Positions 48,863 to 58,224 of a stretch of DNA of 64,000 nt are shown piece by piece. The notes below the pieces were generated by a model. It saw only the letters and a list, made by a program, of their open reading frames with translations, had not been told where the DNA came from and made no database searches. The DNA is from Acidithiobacillus sp. HP-2. Its GTDB lineage: Bacteria; Pseudomonadota; Gammaproteobacteria; Acidithiobacillales; Acidithiobacillaceae. The stretch lies in NCBI RefSeq assembly GCF_015100155.1, contig NZ_JACKZA010000004.1:62001-126000 (forward strand). Reading direction: 5' to 3'. A program made the position numbers and the translations under genes. Position 1 is the stretch's first letter. Each line of letters opens with the position of its first letter.

Positions 48863-49444
48863 TCAAGCCGCCAGTGCCATCACCTGACGCGCATAAACTT
48901 TTGCCGGTATGGGAATTACGCCTTGGGCCACTGTGGTGGGTCCGGCATTATAAGCTTCCAGCGCCAGGCGAAGATGTCCATGAAAAATTGAGAGCAGACG
49001 ACGCAAATAGCGGGCACCACCCACGATATTCTGGCGAGGCTTCCACGGATTGACATGAAGTATGCGCCATGCAGTGCTGGGCATGAGCTGCATAGGACCA
49101 ACAGCCCCAGCATAGCTGACGACGTTACTTGCACGACTTTCGACATGAATCACGGCGGCCAACAATTTGCGGGAAACGCCCGTTTGATTGGAAGCATACA
49201 GTACATCTTTACTGTAGATGCCGGCGAGCTTCTGCCATGCACGTCCCGTCAGGGGGTTGGCAAGAGCAGCAGAAGATTGTGATTGGGAACTGTGTGAGCC
49301 TCTAGAACTACTTAAAGTTACCCTTGTTTTCAACAGGGCGATATTCGCAGGCAGTCCGGGAATGCTGCGCTGCAAAGGTTGCGGCGCGATGATAAACAGG
49401 AAGCTGATTCCGGCCGTCACTGCGGCCACAAAAAGTTTTTTCAA
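48863..49444 (-). CDS. Lytic murein transglycosylase (SLT domain)
   Basis: Cleaves peptidoglycan glycan strands in the periplasm. SLT signatures: catalytic Glu in VIHVESRASNVVSYAGAVG, PMQLMPSTA, and ALEAYNAGP. The N-terminus is a signal peptide or anchor (MKKLFVAAVTAG followed by a hydrophobic run), then a Ser-rich linker. TTG 49444 gives this N-terminus; TTG 49468 is also in frame after a stop and would add eight residues. Short for the family at 193 residues, so it is a minimal single-domain enzyme. Confidence 0.85.
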   Translation of the reverse strand: MKKLFVAAVTAGISFLFIIAPQPLQRSIPGLPANIALLKTRVTLSSSRGSHSSQSQSSAALANPLTGRAWQKLAGIYSKDVLYASNQTGVSRKLLAAVIHVESRASNVVSYAGAVGPMQLMPSTAWRILHVNPWKPRQNIVGGARYLRRLLSIFHGHLRLALEAYNAGPTTVAQGVIPIPAKVYARQVMALAA

Positions 49445-49583
49445 ATCAAAATAACCACATAGCTGCAAGGGCTATAGGTTATACATGGTTTTTTTAGCGG
49501 GTGCAAGTTTTAGCTGATGCTAATATGCTTGGGCGTTTCCGATTATCAAGCCCGGCCAGTCCGTTGCGTTTTCATTATCCTGA

Positions 49584-50918
49584 TCATGATAAAAGCATTG
49601 CGACATGGGCTCCTCCATTCTGTTTGACCTGATAAAGAGCCCGATCTGCTCGAGCCAGTGCCAGAGAAAATGGCAGGTCTTCTTCACGCAACTCGGTCAA
49701 GCCGATGCTGGCTGAGATGTAAACTTCATTATCGGAGAGTCTAATGCTGATTTTCTGCATTTTTTCCTGGATTCGTTCCAGGATTTCCAAGCCTTCTGTC
49801 ATCGTGCACTTTCTGAAAATAATCGCGAATTCATCTCCACCCAGGCGACCAAAAACGTCTGTTTCCCGAAGGGTCTCCTTAAAGAGTGATACAAACACTT
49901 TCAGAACACGATCCCCGCTCAAGTGTCCATAGCGGTCATTGATGGGTTTGAATTTATCCAGATCAATCACGGCGAGCAGACTATATTCTGGGTGTCTACG
50001 CAACTGTTTGATAAGGTGATTGGCTTTTTCCAGAAAGGCCCTACGGTTCAATATGCCGGTCAATTCATCAATGGTGGCAAGTCGATGCAGCTTTTCCTTA
50101 ATGCCGACCTGTTCGCTCACATCTCTGAACAGGCCTTCCATACCCAGAAATTGCTTATCTTCGCTATAAATTGCACTACTGGTAATTTCGACATCCACAA
50201 TATGCCCATCTTTATGTTTCAAGCGTGCCGGGAAGTTTTGAACTTTCCCATGTTTCTTAACGGCGGTTACGATATTTTCCCGTGCTTGTGGATCAATATA
50301 GAAGCTGGAGGCAGGAAGACCAATAACTTCTTCGGGTAAATAACCTAATACGCCTAAGGCTGCAGGGCCCACCAAGGTCAGGTTTTGCTCACTATCGGTA
50401 CGATAGAAAACGTCGAGCATATTTTCAAAAAGACGCTGAAAATTCTGCTCAGATTGGCTGATTTCATGTCCCATTTCTTCACTGAGCTCGGTAGCTGCTG
50501 CCAGAACCAGAGTATTCCCGGCAAATTCTATTAATGAGCTGACGGATATGATGTGTTTGATTTTGCCATTGAGTGTATAAACACGGGCTTCTGTAGGACT
50601 GTTTTTAGGATTTTCATTGTTCAGTACCTCAAGACGATTAAGAATGCGTCCATGATCTAGAGGATGAATAAAAGAGGTGAGGTCCTTACCCAAAAAATAA
50701 TCTGGATTATCTCCCTCAAAAAGTTTAACAGCAGATTTGTTGACAAATAGTAATTTTCTGTTGTGTGTTAATGCATGGGGTACCGGATGTTGCTGTAATA
50801 ACTCCAATGCGGGGAAACTGTTTAAAATTTCCTGAATAGTCGGGGCATCCAATTCATCTGGCTTCTCTGGATATTTCAATGGACTTTCGACTCCACTTGG
50901 ATAGGAAGCTTTTGCCAA
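49584..50918 (-). CDS. PAS-GGDEF diguanylate cyclase
   Basis: Makes c-di-GMP from two GTP. Two PAS-like sensor regions (about residues 30-150 and 155-275, the second with FQRLFENMLDVFYRTD and LKHKDGHIVDVEITSSAIYS) precede a GGDEF domain. The active site GGDEF is intact at residues 360-364, and the inhibitory I-site RETD (351-354) lies five residues before it. No membrane segments are evident, so it is probably a soluble redox, light or small-molecule sensor. Length 444. The PilZ protein encoded at 40.2 kb is a possible effector. Confidence 0.92.
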   Translation of the reverse strand: MAKASYPSGVESPLKYPEKPDELDAPTIQEILNSFPALELLQQHPVPHALTHNRKLLFVNKSAVKLFEGDNPDYFLGKDLTSFIHPLDHGRILNRLEVLNNENPKNSPTEARVYTLNGKIKHIISVSSLIEFAGNTLVLAAATELSEEMGHEISQSEQNFQRLFENMLDVFYRTDSEQNLTLVGPAALGVLGYLPEEVIGLPASSFYIDPQARENIVTAVKKHGKVQNFPARLKHKDGHIVDVEITSSAIYSEDKQFLGMEGLFRDVSEQVGIKEKLHRLATIDELTGILNRRAFLEKANHLIKQLRRHPEYSLLAVIDLDKFKPINDRYGHLSGDRVLKVFVSLFKETLRETDVFGRLGGDEFAIIFRKCTMTEGLEILERIQEKMQKISIRLSDNEVYISASIGLTELREEDLPFSLALARADRALYQVKQNGGAHVAMLLS

Positions 50919-51014
50919 TACATGGTCTATCAGTAAAGACTATCATGAGGACTGCAGAATGTCACCATAAGTAAATGATAATAATGTCTTATATTAATGT
51001 ACCAAACATTCTGA

Positions 51015-51221
51015 TTACAGACCCTTGGCTTTTCTTTGTTGATCCCACCAGCCATTTTTGCGAATGCGGTTCCAGTTAGCCGCTTTCTGCTCAGGAGTCA
51101 TGGTTATCCAATGGCAAACTTCTTCAAAAGTTCGGCCACAGGATTTACACACGTCATCGCCGAGAGCGGTAGTGCAAAATCCCAGGCATGGGGAATCAGG
51201 TAGAGAGGAATTAGTGGGCAT
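51015..51221 (-). CDS. DUF1289 cysteine-rich small protein
   Basis: A 68-residue protein with the DUF1289 pattern SPCLGFCTTALGDDVCKSCG followed by RTFEEVCHWITMTPEQK. The four cysteines probably bind a metal or Fe-S cluster. Function unknown. Its start overlaps the end of the antiporter gene by 11 bases, so the two are probably co-transcribed. Confidence 0.85.
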   Translation of the reverse strand: MPTNSSLPDSPCLGFCTTALGDDVCKSCGRTFEEVCHWITMTPEQKAANWNRIRKNGWWDQQRKAKGL

Positions 51222-53025
51222 CTGCAGAGGGAGCTACGTCAGGGGCAACCAGAGCCAGAATCTGATCACCAGCACGCGGCTCCGGCTGGTTTTGGTCACT
51301 GTTTATGACTTGCAGTTTTCCATTTTTATCCAGAATAAATAATGCCAGAAAGCCTGTGGTAAATTGTTGCTGGTATTGTGACCAGTCAAACTGCTCAGTC
51401 AGCCCTGTTGCTTTCAGGGCCCAGCCCTTTTCCATTTTATCCAGCAAAGAACCAGCGGTAGCGTCTTCACTGAAAAGATGAAGACGTCGATGTTGTTTTG
51501 CTGTGCGGTTACGGGCACTGGTTTTGCGACTGCTGCCATCGGCCAGGGTAAACACAGAACGATGACCGAATTCGGGATCATAACGCAGTGAGGCGATCAG
51601 ATTTCGGGCGGCATCGGTGGATAAAGCCAGCAGATAACCAAATCCAATCAGATTGAGTTGACGATCAGCGGCCTCTGAAACCGGGCTACCCAAAAAAGTA
51701 TCCAGTCCTGCCATGCGTGCCGCCTGGATTTGCCGATATTCATCATCCACCAAAAGTGGCCTGAACCCCCATTCCTTGAGCTTTTCAGCAACGGCGATGG
51801 CAAAAGCGTTGGCCCCCACAATGAGGATGCCACGGGGGTCTTTTTCAGAAACACCCAGAAGCCTTGCCATGGGACGCGCTGTAAAACTGGCCAGGAGTAC
51901 GGTGACAATGATGAGCGCGAAAGTCAGAGGCACAAACAAGTGGGCCTTGGGATAATTCAGTGCTTCCAGTTGCCCGGCATATACGGGGGCGCCTGCTGCT
52001 GCGACAATTCCGCGTGGGGCGATCCATCCGGTCATGAATCTTTCTTTCCAGTTCAGTTCCTTGCCATCGTAAGCCAGTAACACTTTGACAGGCTGGGCGA
52101 TCAGTTGAATAACCAGCGTGAGCAGTACGCCGGAGATGATGACTTCTTTCAAGGCCAGCAGATTCAGGCGCGCAGCGAGGAGAATGAAAAGAATGGAGAT
52201 TAATAAAATGGAGAGACTTTCCTTGAAATTCAGGATGTTTTCCAAAGGAATGTCACGCATGTTGGCGAGCCAGACGCCCATCAGCGTAACAGCGAGTAGT
52301 CCGGATTCGTGGGCGATCTGATTGGCTGCTGCAAAAATAATAAAAACACTACCCAAGGCCACTACGCCATGCAGATAATCGGGGATAGCCCGTTTTCTGA
52401 GTAACCACCCCAAGCTTTGACCGGCCAAAACGCCCAATACCAGACCCGCTGCAAGCATTTTGAGAAAAACTTCTACGGCAGAGCGGAGTCCTGTGGAGCC
52501 ATGATGCGCAATAATGGCTTCGAAAACCAGAACGGCCAGCAGGGCCCCAATGGGATCAATGAGGATGCTTTCCCACATTAATACATTGCTGATTCGCGCA
52601 TTGGGTCTGGCTGCTCTTAACACCGGGCCGATGACGGTTGGTCCGGAAACGACCACAACTGCGCCAAAGAGGATCGCCATGGACCAGTTAAAATCCGCAA
52701 TCCAGTGAGTAGCTACTGCCAGTATCAGCCAACTGCTGATGGCCCCCAGGCTGACCATTCTGCGGATAACGGAGGCGAGACCACCTAGTTCCCGCAGGCG
52801 TAAATTCAATGCGCCTTCAAACAAAATAACAGCTACAGCCAAAGAAATACCGGGAAACAGAAGTGGGCCAAATAGCTGGTCCGGTTGAATCCAGCCGGTG
52901 ACCGGGCCGGCAATAATGCCAATACCCAGAAGAAATATAATGGCGGGTAGTTTGACCCGCCATGCCAGCCATTGGCTGGCCGCGCCCAAAATAACCAGCC
53001 CAGCCAGAATCAGCATGATGTTCAT
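51211..53025 (-). CDS. Cation/proton antiporter (CPA family) with TrkA-N domain
   Basis: Membrane antiporter of about 604 residues exchanging Na+ or K+ for H+. The first 400 residues contain 11-12 hydrophobic segments, with family motifs FEGALNLRLREL, ESILIDPIGALLA and GWIAPRGIVAAAGAP. A cytoplasmic Rossmann domain (GILIVGANAFAIAVAEKL) and a C-terminal TrkA-C-like region follow, suggesting nucleotide regulation. The ion is not predictable; in an acidophile, potassium or pH homeostasis is plausible. An alternative start nine bases downstream (53016) exists. Confidence 0.88.
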   Translation of the reverse strand: MNIMLILAGLVILGAASQWLAWRVKLPAIIFLLGIGIIAGPVTGWIQPDQLFGPLLFPGISLAVAVILFEGALNLRLRELGGLASVIRRMVSLGAISSWLILAVATHWIADFNWSMAILFGAVVVVSGPTVIGPVLRAARPNARISNVLMWESILIDPIGALLAVLVFEAIIAHHGSTGLRSAVEVFLKMLAAGLVLGVLAGQSLGWLLRKRAIPDYLHGVVALGSVFIIFAAANQIAHESGLLAVTLMGVWLANMRDIPLENILNFKESLSILLISILFILLAARLNLLALKEVIISGVLLTLVIQLIAQPVKVLLAYDGKELNWKERFMTGWIAPRGIVAAAGAPVYAGQLEALNYPKAHLFVPLTFALIIVTVLLASFTARPMARLLGVSEKDPRGILIVGANAFAIAVAEKLKEWGFRPLLVDDEYRQIQAARMAGLDTFLGSPVSEAADRQLNLIGFGYLLALSTDAARNLIASLRYDPEFGHRSVFTLADGSSRKTSARNRTAKQHRRLHLFSEDATAGSLLDKMEKGWALKATGLTEQFDWSQYQQQFTTGFLALFILDKNGKLQVINSDQNQPEPRAGDQILALVAPDVAPSADAH

Positions 53026-53038
53026 AACATTTTATTTT

Positions 53039-53296
53039 TTAGAGTTTTTTGATGAGCTTGACGATAAACAAAAGAATAATGGCACCAATAAAGGCAACAA
53101 TAATGGCACCGATAATGCCCGCCCCAAAAAGACCAATCAAGCCAATCGTCGTCAGGACGAATCCACCGATGAAAGCACCGATGATGCCGACAATGATGTC
53201 TCCGATAATGCCAAACCCCCGGCCTTTGATGAGCAATCCGGCCAGCCAGCCAGCGATTCCACCGACGATGAGAAAAACAATAATGTTCATTAACAT
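53039..53296 (-). CDS. GlsB/YeaQ/YmgE-family membrane protein
   Basis: An 85-residue, Gly/Ile-rich membrane protein of the 'transglycosylase-associated' family, often induced by stress. Typical repeats: GGIAGWLAGLLIKGRGFG, GDIIVGIIGAFIGGF and GAIIVAFIGAIILLFIVKL. AGAGG lies eight bases before ATG 53296. It precedes the antiporter gene by 13 bases on the same strand. Confidence 0.88.
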   Translation of the reverse strand: MLMNIIVFLIVGGIAGWLAGLLIKGRGFGIIGDIIVGIIGAFIGGFVLTTIGLIGLFGAGIIGAIIVAFIGAIILLFIVKLIKKL

Positions 53297-53634
53297 GGTT
53301 CAATCCTCTCTATTTGTAATATCGTCTTGTCAAACTAACACATAACGCGTTTCCAGGTCATTATAAACACATAAGAATTCTTTTATATTTTATAAACCAA
53401 ACTTCGTTTGTTCTATAAAAATGGATTTTCATATTTCTTAACAATTTTTATTACGGCCATGTCTTATCTGGAGAGGCCTTGAGACCTTACACTGAGCGCT
53501 GAAAACTGGGATTTTATCCTGTTTTCAGGTGGATCAAGTGTTTGTGGAACTTTTTGGGTACAACATTACAGAATGCAATAGACGTTACATTTATTATTGA
53601 AGAAACCCACTGAAAAATTTGCGTAATAAACTGT
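53297..53634. other. Intergenic stretch with one long hairpin
   Basis: About 340 AT-rich bases between the HdeD-like and GlsB-like genes, both on the minus strand. It must hold the promoter of the GlsB-like gene and any terminator of the HdeD-like gene. The only clear structure is a hairpin at 53499-53528 (see separate entry). No open frame or RNA gene recognised. Confidence 0.5.
53499..53528. repeat. Perfect 8-bp inverted repeat with inner stem
   Basis: CTGAAAAC and GTTTTCAG flank a 14-base centre that itself contains GGAT-TTT-ATCC. There is no T-run on either side, so it is not a standard terminator; an operator or RNA hairpin are alternatives. Confidence 0.4.
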
Positions 53635-54183
53635 CTACCCGGGTTTTATATTGCGCAACATCAGCAGAATGATCCCATCAAATATCAGGTTGACGCCCAC
53701 AAATATGCCGACCAGGATCAATGAACCCCGAGGCCAGGTGACCACGAAGAGAAGGGCAATGAAAATGTCAATAATACCACTGAAAATGGACCAGCCCCGA
53801 CCATGTCCCGGATAGATTTTCATTTGCGTGAAATTTCGGTAGGCATCAATGATGAAATACAGAACGAACATCAAACCAATTGCCGCAATTCCTGCTTTCG
53901 GTAAGGCAATCATGATGCCACCGGTGATAAAAAGCAGTAAGGGTTTCAGCCAGTCAGCCATTTGATGCTGATGCATCTGGATGCTGTGGGCAATCCAGGT
54001 GAATCCGGCAATAATCAGCATGGCGGCAATAATGCCATCGGTGACTGCAGAAAGAATAATTGGGCTTAAAATTCCAAATATCCCAATAATGATTAATAAG
54101 ATAGCTACAGGAACCAAATATTTACCGAACATTTTCTTTTCGGTTTCTATAATATTTTGCAGGTCAGGAATGTTGGGATTCAA
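53635..54183 (-). CDS. HdeD-like (DUF308) membrane protein
   Basis: A 182-residue protein with six hydrophobic segments typical of HdeD, an acid-resistance membrane protein of E. coli. Seen: VAILLIIIGIFGILSP, AAMLIIAGFTWIAHS, GGIMIALPKAG and VTWPRGSLILVGIFVGVNLI. The role in acid tolerance is known for E. coli HdeD and only inferred here, but fits an acidophile. A second gene of this type begins at 63902. Confidence 0.85.
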   Translation of the reverse strand: MNPNIPDLQNIIETEKKMFGKYLVPVAILLIIIGIFGILSPIILSAVTDGIIAAMLIIAGFTWIAHSIQMHQHQMADWLKPLLLFITGGIMIALPKAGIAAIGLMFVLYFIIDAYRNFTQMKIYPGHGRGWSIFSGIIDIFIALLFVVTWPRGSLILVGIFVGVNLIFDGIILLMLRNIKPG

Positions 54184-54195
54184 TTTTTGTTCCTT

Positions 54196-56721
54196 TTAAC
54201 GGTACCAGAGTATTTCCGCACTCTCCATGGGCACCAGGCAATTTTGATGGCAAGGAATGATGCGCGGAGTATAGTCTGCCAAGTGACGATCAGCAGGGAT
54301 GTCCAACGTGTAATTGTAACTGTTGACTGCTCCACTCAGTGCTTCACCACGCTGCATGGGAACCACTTCTAAAGGATATTGGTCACTTCGGTTGGCAAAT
54401 AGTTCCACGCTGATAGATTCAGCATCCAGATCGTCCAGATAAACATGCACTTCAAAATAATGGCGATTATTTTCGGTACGTACATGCAGATCGCCAAAAT
54501 GCAGAAGGGGCCAGTGTTGGCGAATATTTTTCTGCCAGGTACAAATTTCCTCAATTCGACTTTTTTCGCTACGCGCTGCAAGAAGACGTCCAGCGGGTTC
54601 GTATAGTGTCGATACATAATCGCGGAGCATTCGATTACTGCTGAATAAGGGGGTAAGCCGACTCATGCTTTCGCGAATTTTCTGAATCCAGGCTTGTGGA
54701 CAGCCGCTGGCATCGCGATCCTGATAAAAAAGAGGCACAATCTCGTTTTCCAACAAATGATAGAGAGCTTCTGCTTCCTGAATATCCCATTGTGGATCAT
54801 CATCATGTTCGGCGCGATCACCGATAGCCCAGCCCGTTTCCGGACAGTAGGCTTCCGCCCACCAGCCATCGAGCTCGGATAAATTCAGCCCGCCGTTGAC
54901 CAACACTTTCATGCCACTGGTCCCGCTGGCTTCCCAGGGGCGGCGCGGCGTATTAATCCACAAATCGACGCCCTGGACCAGATGTTCGGCCACCAGCATG
55001 TCGTAATCGGCAATAAAGACAATGTGATTGGCCAGCTCGGGATGTTGATGAATAAACAAGGTCCACTGCTGAATCATGTTTTTGCCCACTTCGTCCCGAG
55101 GATGGGCCTTTCCGGCAATGAGAAGTTGTACCGGGTGATGTGGATTGGTCAGCAATTGCCTCAGTCTGTCGGGATTAGTCAAGAGCAGATTGGGGCGTTT
55201 ATAGGCAGTAAAGCGCCGTGCAAACCCGATCGTCAGGGCATTAGGGTCCAATGCCAACGCTGCACGCTCTTGGTCCTCCAGCGGCGCGTGCGCCTCCGCC
55301 AGTTGTTGCTGAAGCCGTTGCCGCGCGAAATGAATGACCTGCTGACGGCCTTTGCTGCGTAATTCCCAAATTAATCCGTCGGGAGTTTCGCGGAATTCTG
55401 CTTCGAGTTTTTGCAAATCGCCCAGCCAGCGTTGTTTACCACAAGAGGATGTCCACAAGGCATCTGCTTCAGCTGAATCCCAGGAGGGCATATGCACACC
55501 ATTGGTGACATGGGTTACCGGGACCTCGTCTGCAGGCCAGCGTGGAAAGAGCGGTTGAAACAGGCGTCTGCTGACTTCTCCATGAAGGCGGCTCACGGCG
55601 TTGACAATAATGCTGCCGCGAATCGCCAGCCAGGCCATATTAAATGGTTCTTGCGGATCATCGGGATTTTCCTGTCCCAGTGCCAGGATGCTTTCCACAT
55701 CGACACCAAATGCTTCTGGCGCTCCGGCAATGTAACGCGTCATTAATTCTGTCGGGAAACGGTCAAAACCAGCAGATACGGGGGTATGCGTGGTAAAAAT
55801 GTTCCCGACCCGAGTAGCATTGAGAGCACATTCAAACGCCGAACCATGATCGCGCATATGGCTGTATGCGCGGGCCAGAATGGCAAATGCGGCATGCCCT
55901 TCATTAAGGTGACAAATTTCAGGTTGGACACCCAGGCGGCGCAATAATAACCAGCCGCCGATGCCCAGACAGATTTCCTGCTGCAAGCGGGTTTCCGGGC
56001 CTCCGCCATATAACTCAGCGGTTATACCCCGATCCGCCGGGGTATTCAGGGGGTCGTTACTATCCAGCAAATACAAAGTCACCCGGCCTACCTGGGCTTG
56101 CCAGGCGCGTAAAATGACTTTTCGGCCAGGGAAGGGGAGTTGCAGGCGCAACCATTCTCCTTCGCTGTCACGCACCGGTGTAACCGGCATTTGGGTTGGA
56201 TCGTTATAGGGATAAAATTCCTGTTGCCGACTGTTTTCATCGAGCGTTTGGCGAAAATAGCCTTGTTGCCAGAGCAGGCCGATACCCAGCAACGGGATGC
56301 CCAGGTCACTGGCAGTTTTCAGGCAATCGCCAGCCAGGATTCCCAGCCCTCCAGAGTATATGGGCAGGGCTTCGGAGAGGCCGAATTCCATGCTGAAATA
56401 AGCAATCTGTTGGAAGGAAGCCTGGGCGTGATTCTGTTCAAACCAGCTGCTTTGGGCTAATTGCTCCTGATGCAGCGCATTAAAAGCCTTAAGTTTTTCA
56501 ATGAATGCTGTATTTTGCGCCAATTCTTGCAGGGTTTGACTACTGATATTTTGTAAAATTAACCAGGGATTGCGCGTTTGCTCCCATAGTTCTGGCGCTA
56601 TTTCGGCCCAGAGGGAGTCGGCGGCATGACTCCACGCCCAGCGTAAATCCAGCGCCAGCTCCGTCAGACCACTGAGCGATTCCGGCATTTGCGGAAGCAG
56701 ATAGCATGGTGCGATAGTCAC
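54196..56721 (-). CDS. glgP: Alpha-glucan (glycogen) phosphorylase
   Basis: PLP enzyme releasing glucose-1-phosphate from glycogen or maltodextrin. The N-terminus LALDLRWAWSHAADSLW and FSMEFGLSEALPIYSGGLGILAGDCLK are typical of the shorter phosphorylase group without the vertebrate-type regulatory extension. The PLP lysine lies in WEASGTSGMKVLVNGGLNL. Length 841 residues. It precedes the HdeD-like gene by 12 bases and follows aldolase, unknown and ppk2 genes on the same strand. Confidence 0.94.
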   Translation of the reverse strand: MTIAPCYLLPQMPESLSGLTELALDLRWAWSHAADSLWAEIAPELWEQTRNPWLILQNISSQTLQELAQNTAFIEKLKAFNALHQEQLAQSSWFEQNHAQASFQQIAYFSMEFGLSEALPIYSGGLGILAGDCLKTASDLGIPLLGIGLLWQQGYFRQTLDENSRQQEFYPYNDPTQMPVTPVRDSEGEWLRLQLPFPGRKVILRAWQAQVGRVTLYLLDSNDPLNTPADRGITAELYGGGPETRLQQEICLGIGGWLLLRRLGVQPEICHLNEGHAAFAILARAYSHMRDHGSAFECALNATRVGNIFTTHTPVSAGFDRFPTELMTRYIAGAPEAFGVDVESILALGQENPDDPQEPFNMAWLAIRGSIIVNAVSRLHGEVSRRLFQPLFPRWPADEVPVTHVTNGVHMPSWDSAEADALWTSSCGKQRWLGDLQKLEAEFRETPDGLIWELRSKGRQQVIHFARQRLQQQLAEAHAPLEDQERAALALDPNALTIGFARRFTAYKRPNLLLTNPDRLRQLLTNPHHPVQLLIAGKAHPRDEVGKNMIQQWTLFIHQHPELANHIVFIADYDMLVAEHLVQGVDLWINTPRRPWEASGTSGMKVLVNGGLNLSELDGWWAEAYCPETGWAIGDRAEHDDDPQWDIQEAEALYHLLENEIVPLFYQDRDASGCPQAWIQKIRESMSRLTPLFSSNRMLRDYVSTLYEPAGRLLAARSEKSRIEEICTWQKNIRQHWPLLHFGDLHVRTENNRHYFEVHVYLDDLDAESISVELFANRSDQYPLEVVPMQRGEALSGAVNSYNYTLDIPADRHLADYTPRIIPCHQNCLVPMESAEILWYR

Positions 56722-56810
56722 TCACTTTTCTCCGTTGTGTCAGGGTGTGAACTTGCCGGCGGTACCGATGGGCATTTACAAACGCCAGCGGGTATGGCCC
56801 ATCGGGTTGA

Positions 56811-57731
56811 TTAAGACGCTTCTCCCATAAGTTTTGCGGCTTCTTCCACGCTCTGATTTTTGACGACCAGGGCATGGATCGCCCGACAGAAGCGGATAGC
56901 ATCCGGCTGGCTGCGTTGATGGACATTTCGGCCTGTGGCACAGCCTTGGGTTCCACCTATATGTAATTGCGCATCCAGACGTTGCAAAAAGGTTTTCGAG
57001 TCGGTTTCCGAGCCACCAGCACAAATGACTTGCGTGCGTCCGGCTGCCGCAACGGCTTCACCCAGCAGGCGGGCATCCATATCTCCTTGTTCATTCAAGG
57101 GCGGATTGACTTTGGCGAAATCAGCCCCGAGACAGGCAACCAGACCACTGGCACCGGCTATCAGGTGCGAATCCTGCTCTTTGTTGCCTACCGCCTGTCC
57201 CCGGGGGTAAGCCCAGATGACCGCCAAAAGACCCATGGCGTGGGCATCCTGGATGATACGCGCGGCCTCGGAAAGCATTTCGGGCTCATACAGTGAACCG
57301 GGATAGATGGTATAACCGACGCCCACAACTTTCAGGCCGGAGTGCCGGACGAAATCGCGCACCTGGACCATGCTCTGCCATTGCAAACTGGCAGGGTCAC
57401 GCTGGGCGGTTTTCACCAGGTGGGTTTTGCTGTTGAGTTTAAGTAGATAGGGCACTTCGGGATAATCCATGGCGTAATGGCTGATCAGCCCCATCTGGGC
57501 GGCGAAACAACCCACAGGAGCCGCGCTGGCAATACGAAACAGATGTTCAGGATCAGCGTCGTCTGCAGCGACGCGTTCGCCAACAAAGTCATCATTCAAA
57601 TGCTCGACCTTCTGATCGCCCGCCATCAAAAAAAGACGCCCGCTTTCCTGGGTGGCGAGTTGATAATTTTCAGTCCAGCGCCGGGCACTGTCAGCGGGAA
57701 TCCCTAAAGGAGGGCGTTTGAATGGAGACAT
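56811..57731 (-). CDS. Class I fructose-bisphosphate aldolase, archaeal/DhnA type
   Basis: Schiff-base aldolase family. Shows FLMAGDQKVEHLNDDF, VGVGYTIYPGSLYEPEML, AVIWAYPRGQAV and the presumed Schiff-base lysine in GADFAKVNPP, plus ICAGGSETDSKTFL in the phosphate-binding region. ATG 57731 has AGGAG nine bases upstream and gives 306 residues; the frame is open to 57803. With glgP it would feed glycogen breakdown into glycolysis. Substrate is inferred. Confidence 0.82.
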   Translation of the reverse strand: MSPFKRPPLGIPADSARRWTENYQLATQESGRLFLMAGDQKVEHLNDDFVGERVAADDADPEHLFRIASAAPVGCFAAQMGLISHYAMDYPEVPYLLKLNSKTHLVKTAQRDPASLQWQSMVQVRDFVRHSGLKVVGVGYTIYPGSLYEPEMLSEAARIIQDAHAMGLLAVIWAYPRGQAVGNKEQDSHLIAGASGLVACLGADFAKVNPPLNEQGDMDARLLGEAVAAAGRTQVICAGGSETDSKTFLQRLDAQLHIGGTQGCATGRNVHQRSQPDAIRFCRAIHALVVKNQSVEEAAKLMGEAS

Positions 57732-57827
57732 GGTTGCTAACTCCTGCGTCGTGGTTAGTGTGCGATATTGCTGCCACAAGTATAGGAGATGGACGCGAAC
57801 CACGTGTGATTGCGTCCATGCAGCATT

Positions 57828-58172
57828 TTATTGACCTGCATCCCTTTGCTTGGCGATGCGATGACTCAGTACGGCTATTTCATGGGCGAGCAGATATTGA
57901 TCCTTGGTGACCTCCCATTCCCGAGCCTGTTCCGCATCGTAGCTTTCCGGATCACAGAGGGCAGAAAGTTGTTCACAGTTCATGCTGTCATTCAGGAAAC
58001 CGATCAGTTCAACAAGCTGATCGTTGCCGAGAACGCCCACGGCAGCATTCAGTGACAGTCCTTCCTTTTTGCTGAGTTGTTCCGCTGCGGCAATGGTTGC
58101 TGCATCCAGGGCGTCCTGGTTTCTGAGAGAGAGGGCACGAGTTAAAGCTGACTGTAAATCAATAATGGACAT
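57828..58172 (-). CDS. Hypothetical protein, 114 aa
   Basis: I do not recognise this family. It is a mostly helical, acidic protein with LNAAVGVLGNDQLVELIGFL in the middle and DPESYDAEQAREWEVTKDQY towards the end; no membrane segment or signal peptide. A ribosome site (AGGAGG) precedes ATG 58172. It lies between ppk2 (53 bases away) and the aldolase gene, so a link to energy-storage metabolism is possible. Confidence 0.65.
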   Translation of the reverse strand: MSIIDLQSALTRALSLRNQDALDAATIAAAEQLSKKEGLSLNAAVGVLGNDQLVELIGFLNDSMNCEQLSALCDPESYDAEQAREWEVTKDQYLLAHEIAVLSHRIAKQRDAGQ

Positions 58173-58224
58173 ATTTCCTCCTGGTCAAAATCAATTGGGA
58201 AAAGTAATGAAGATGGATGCGTCA

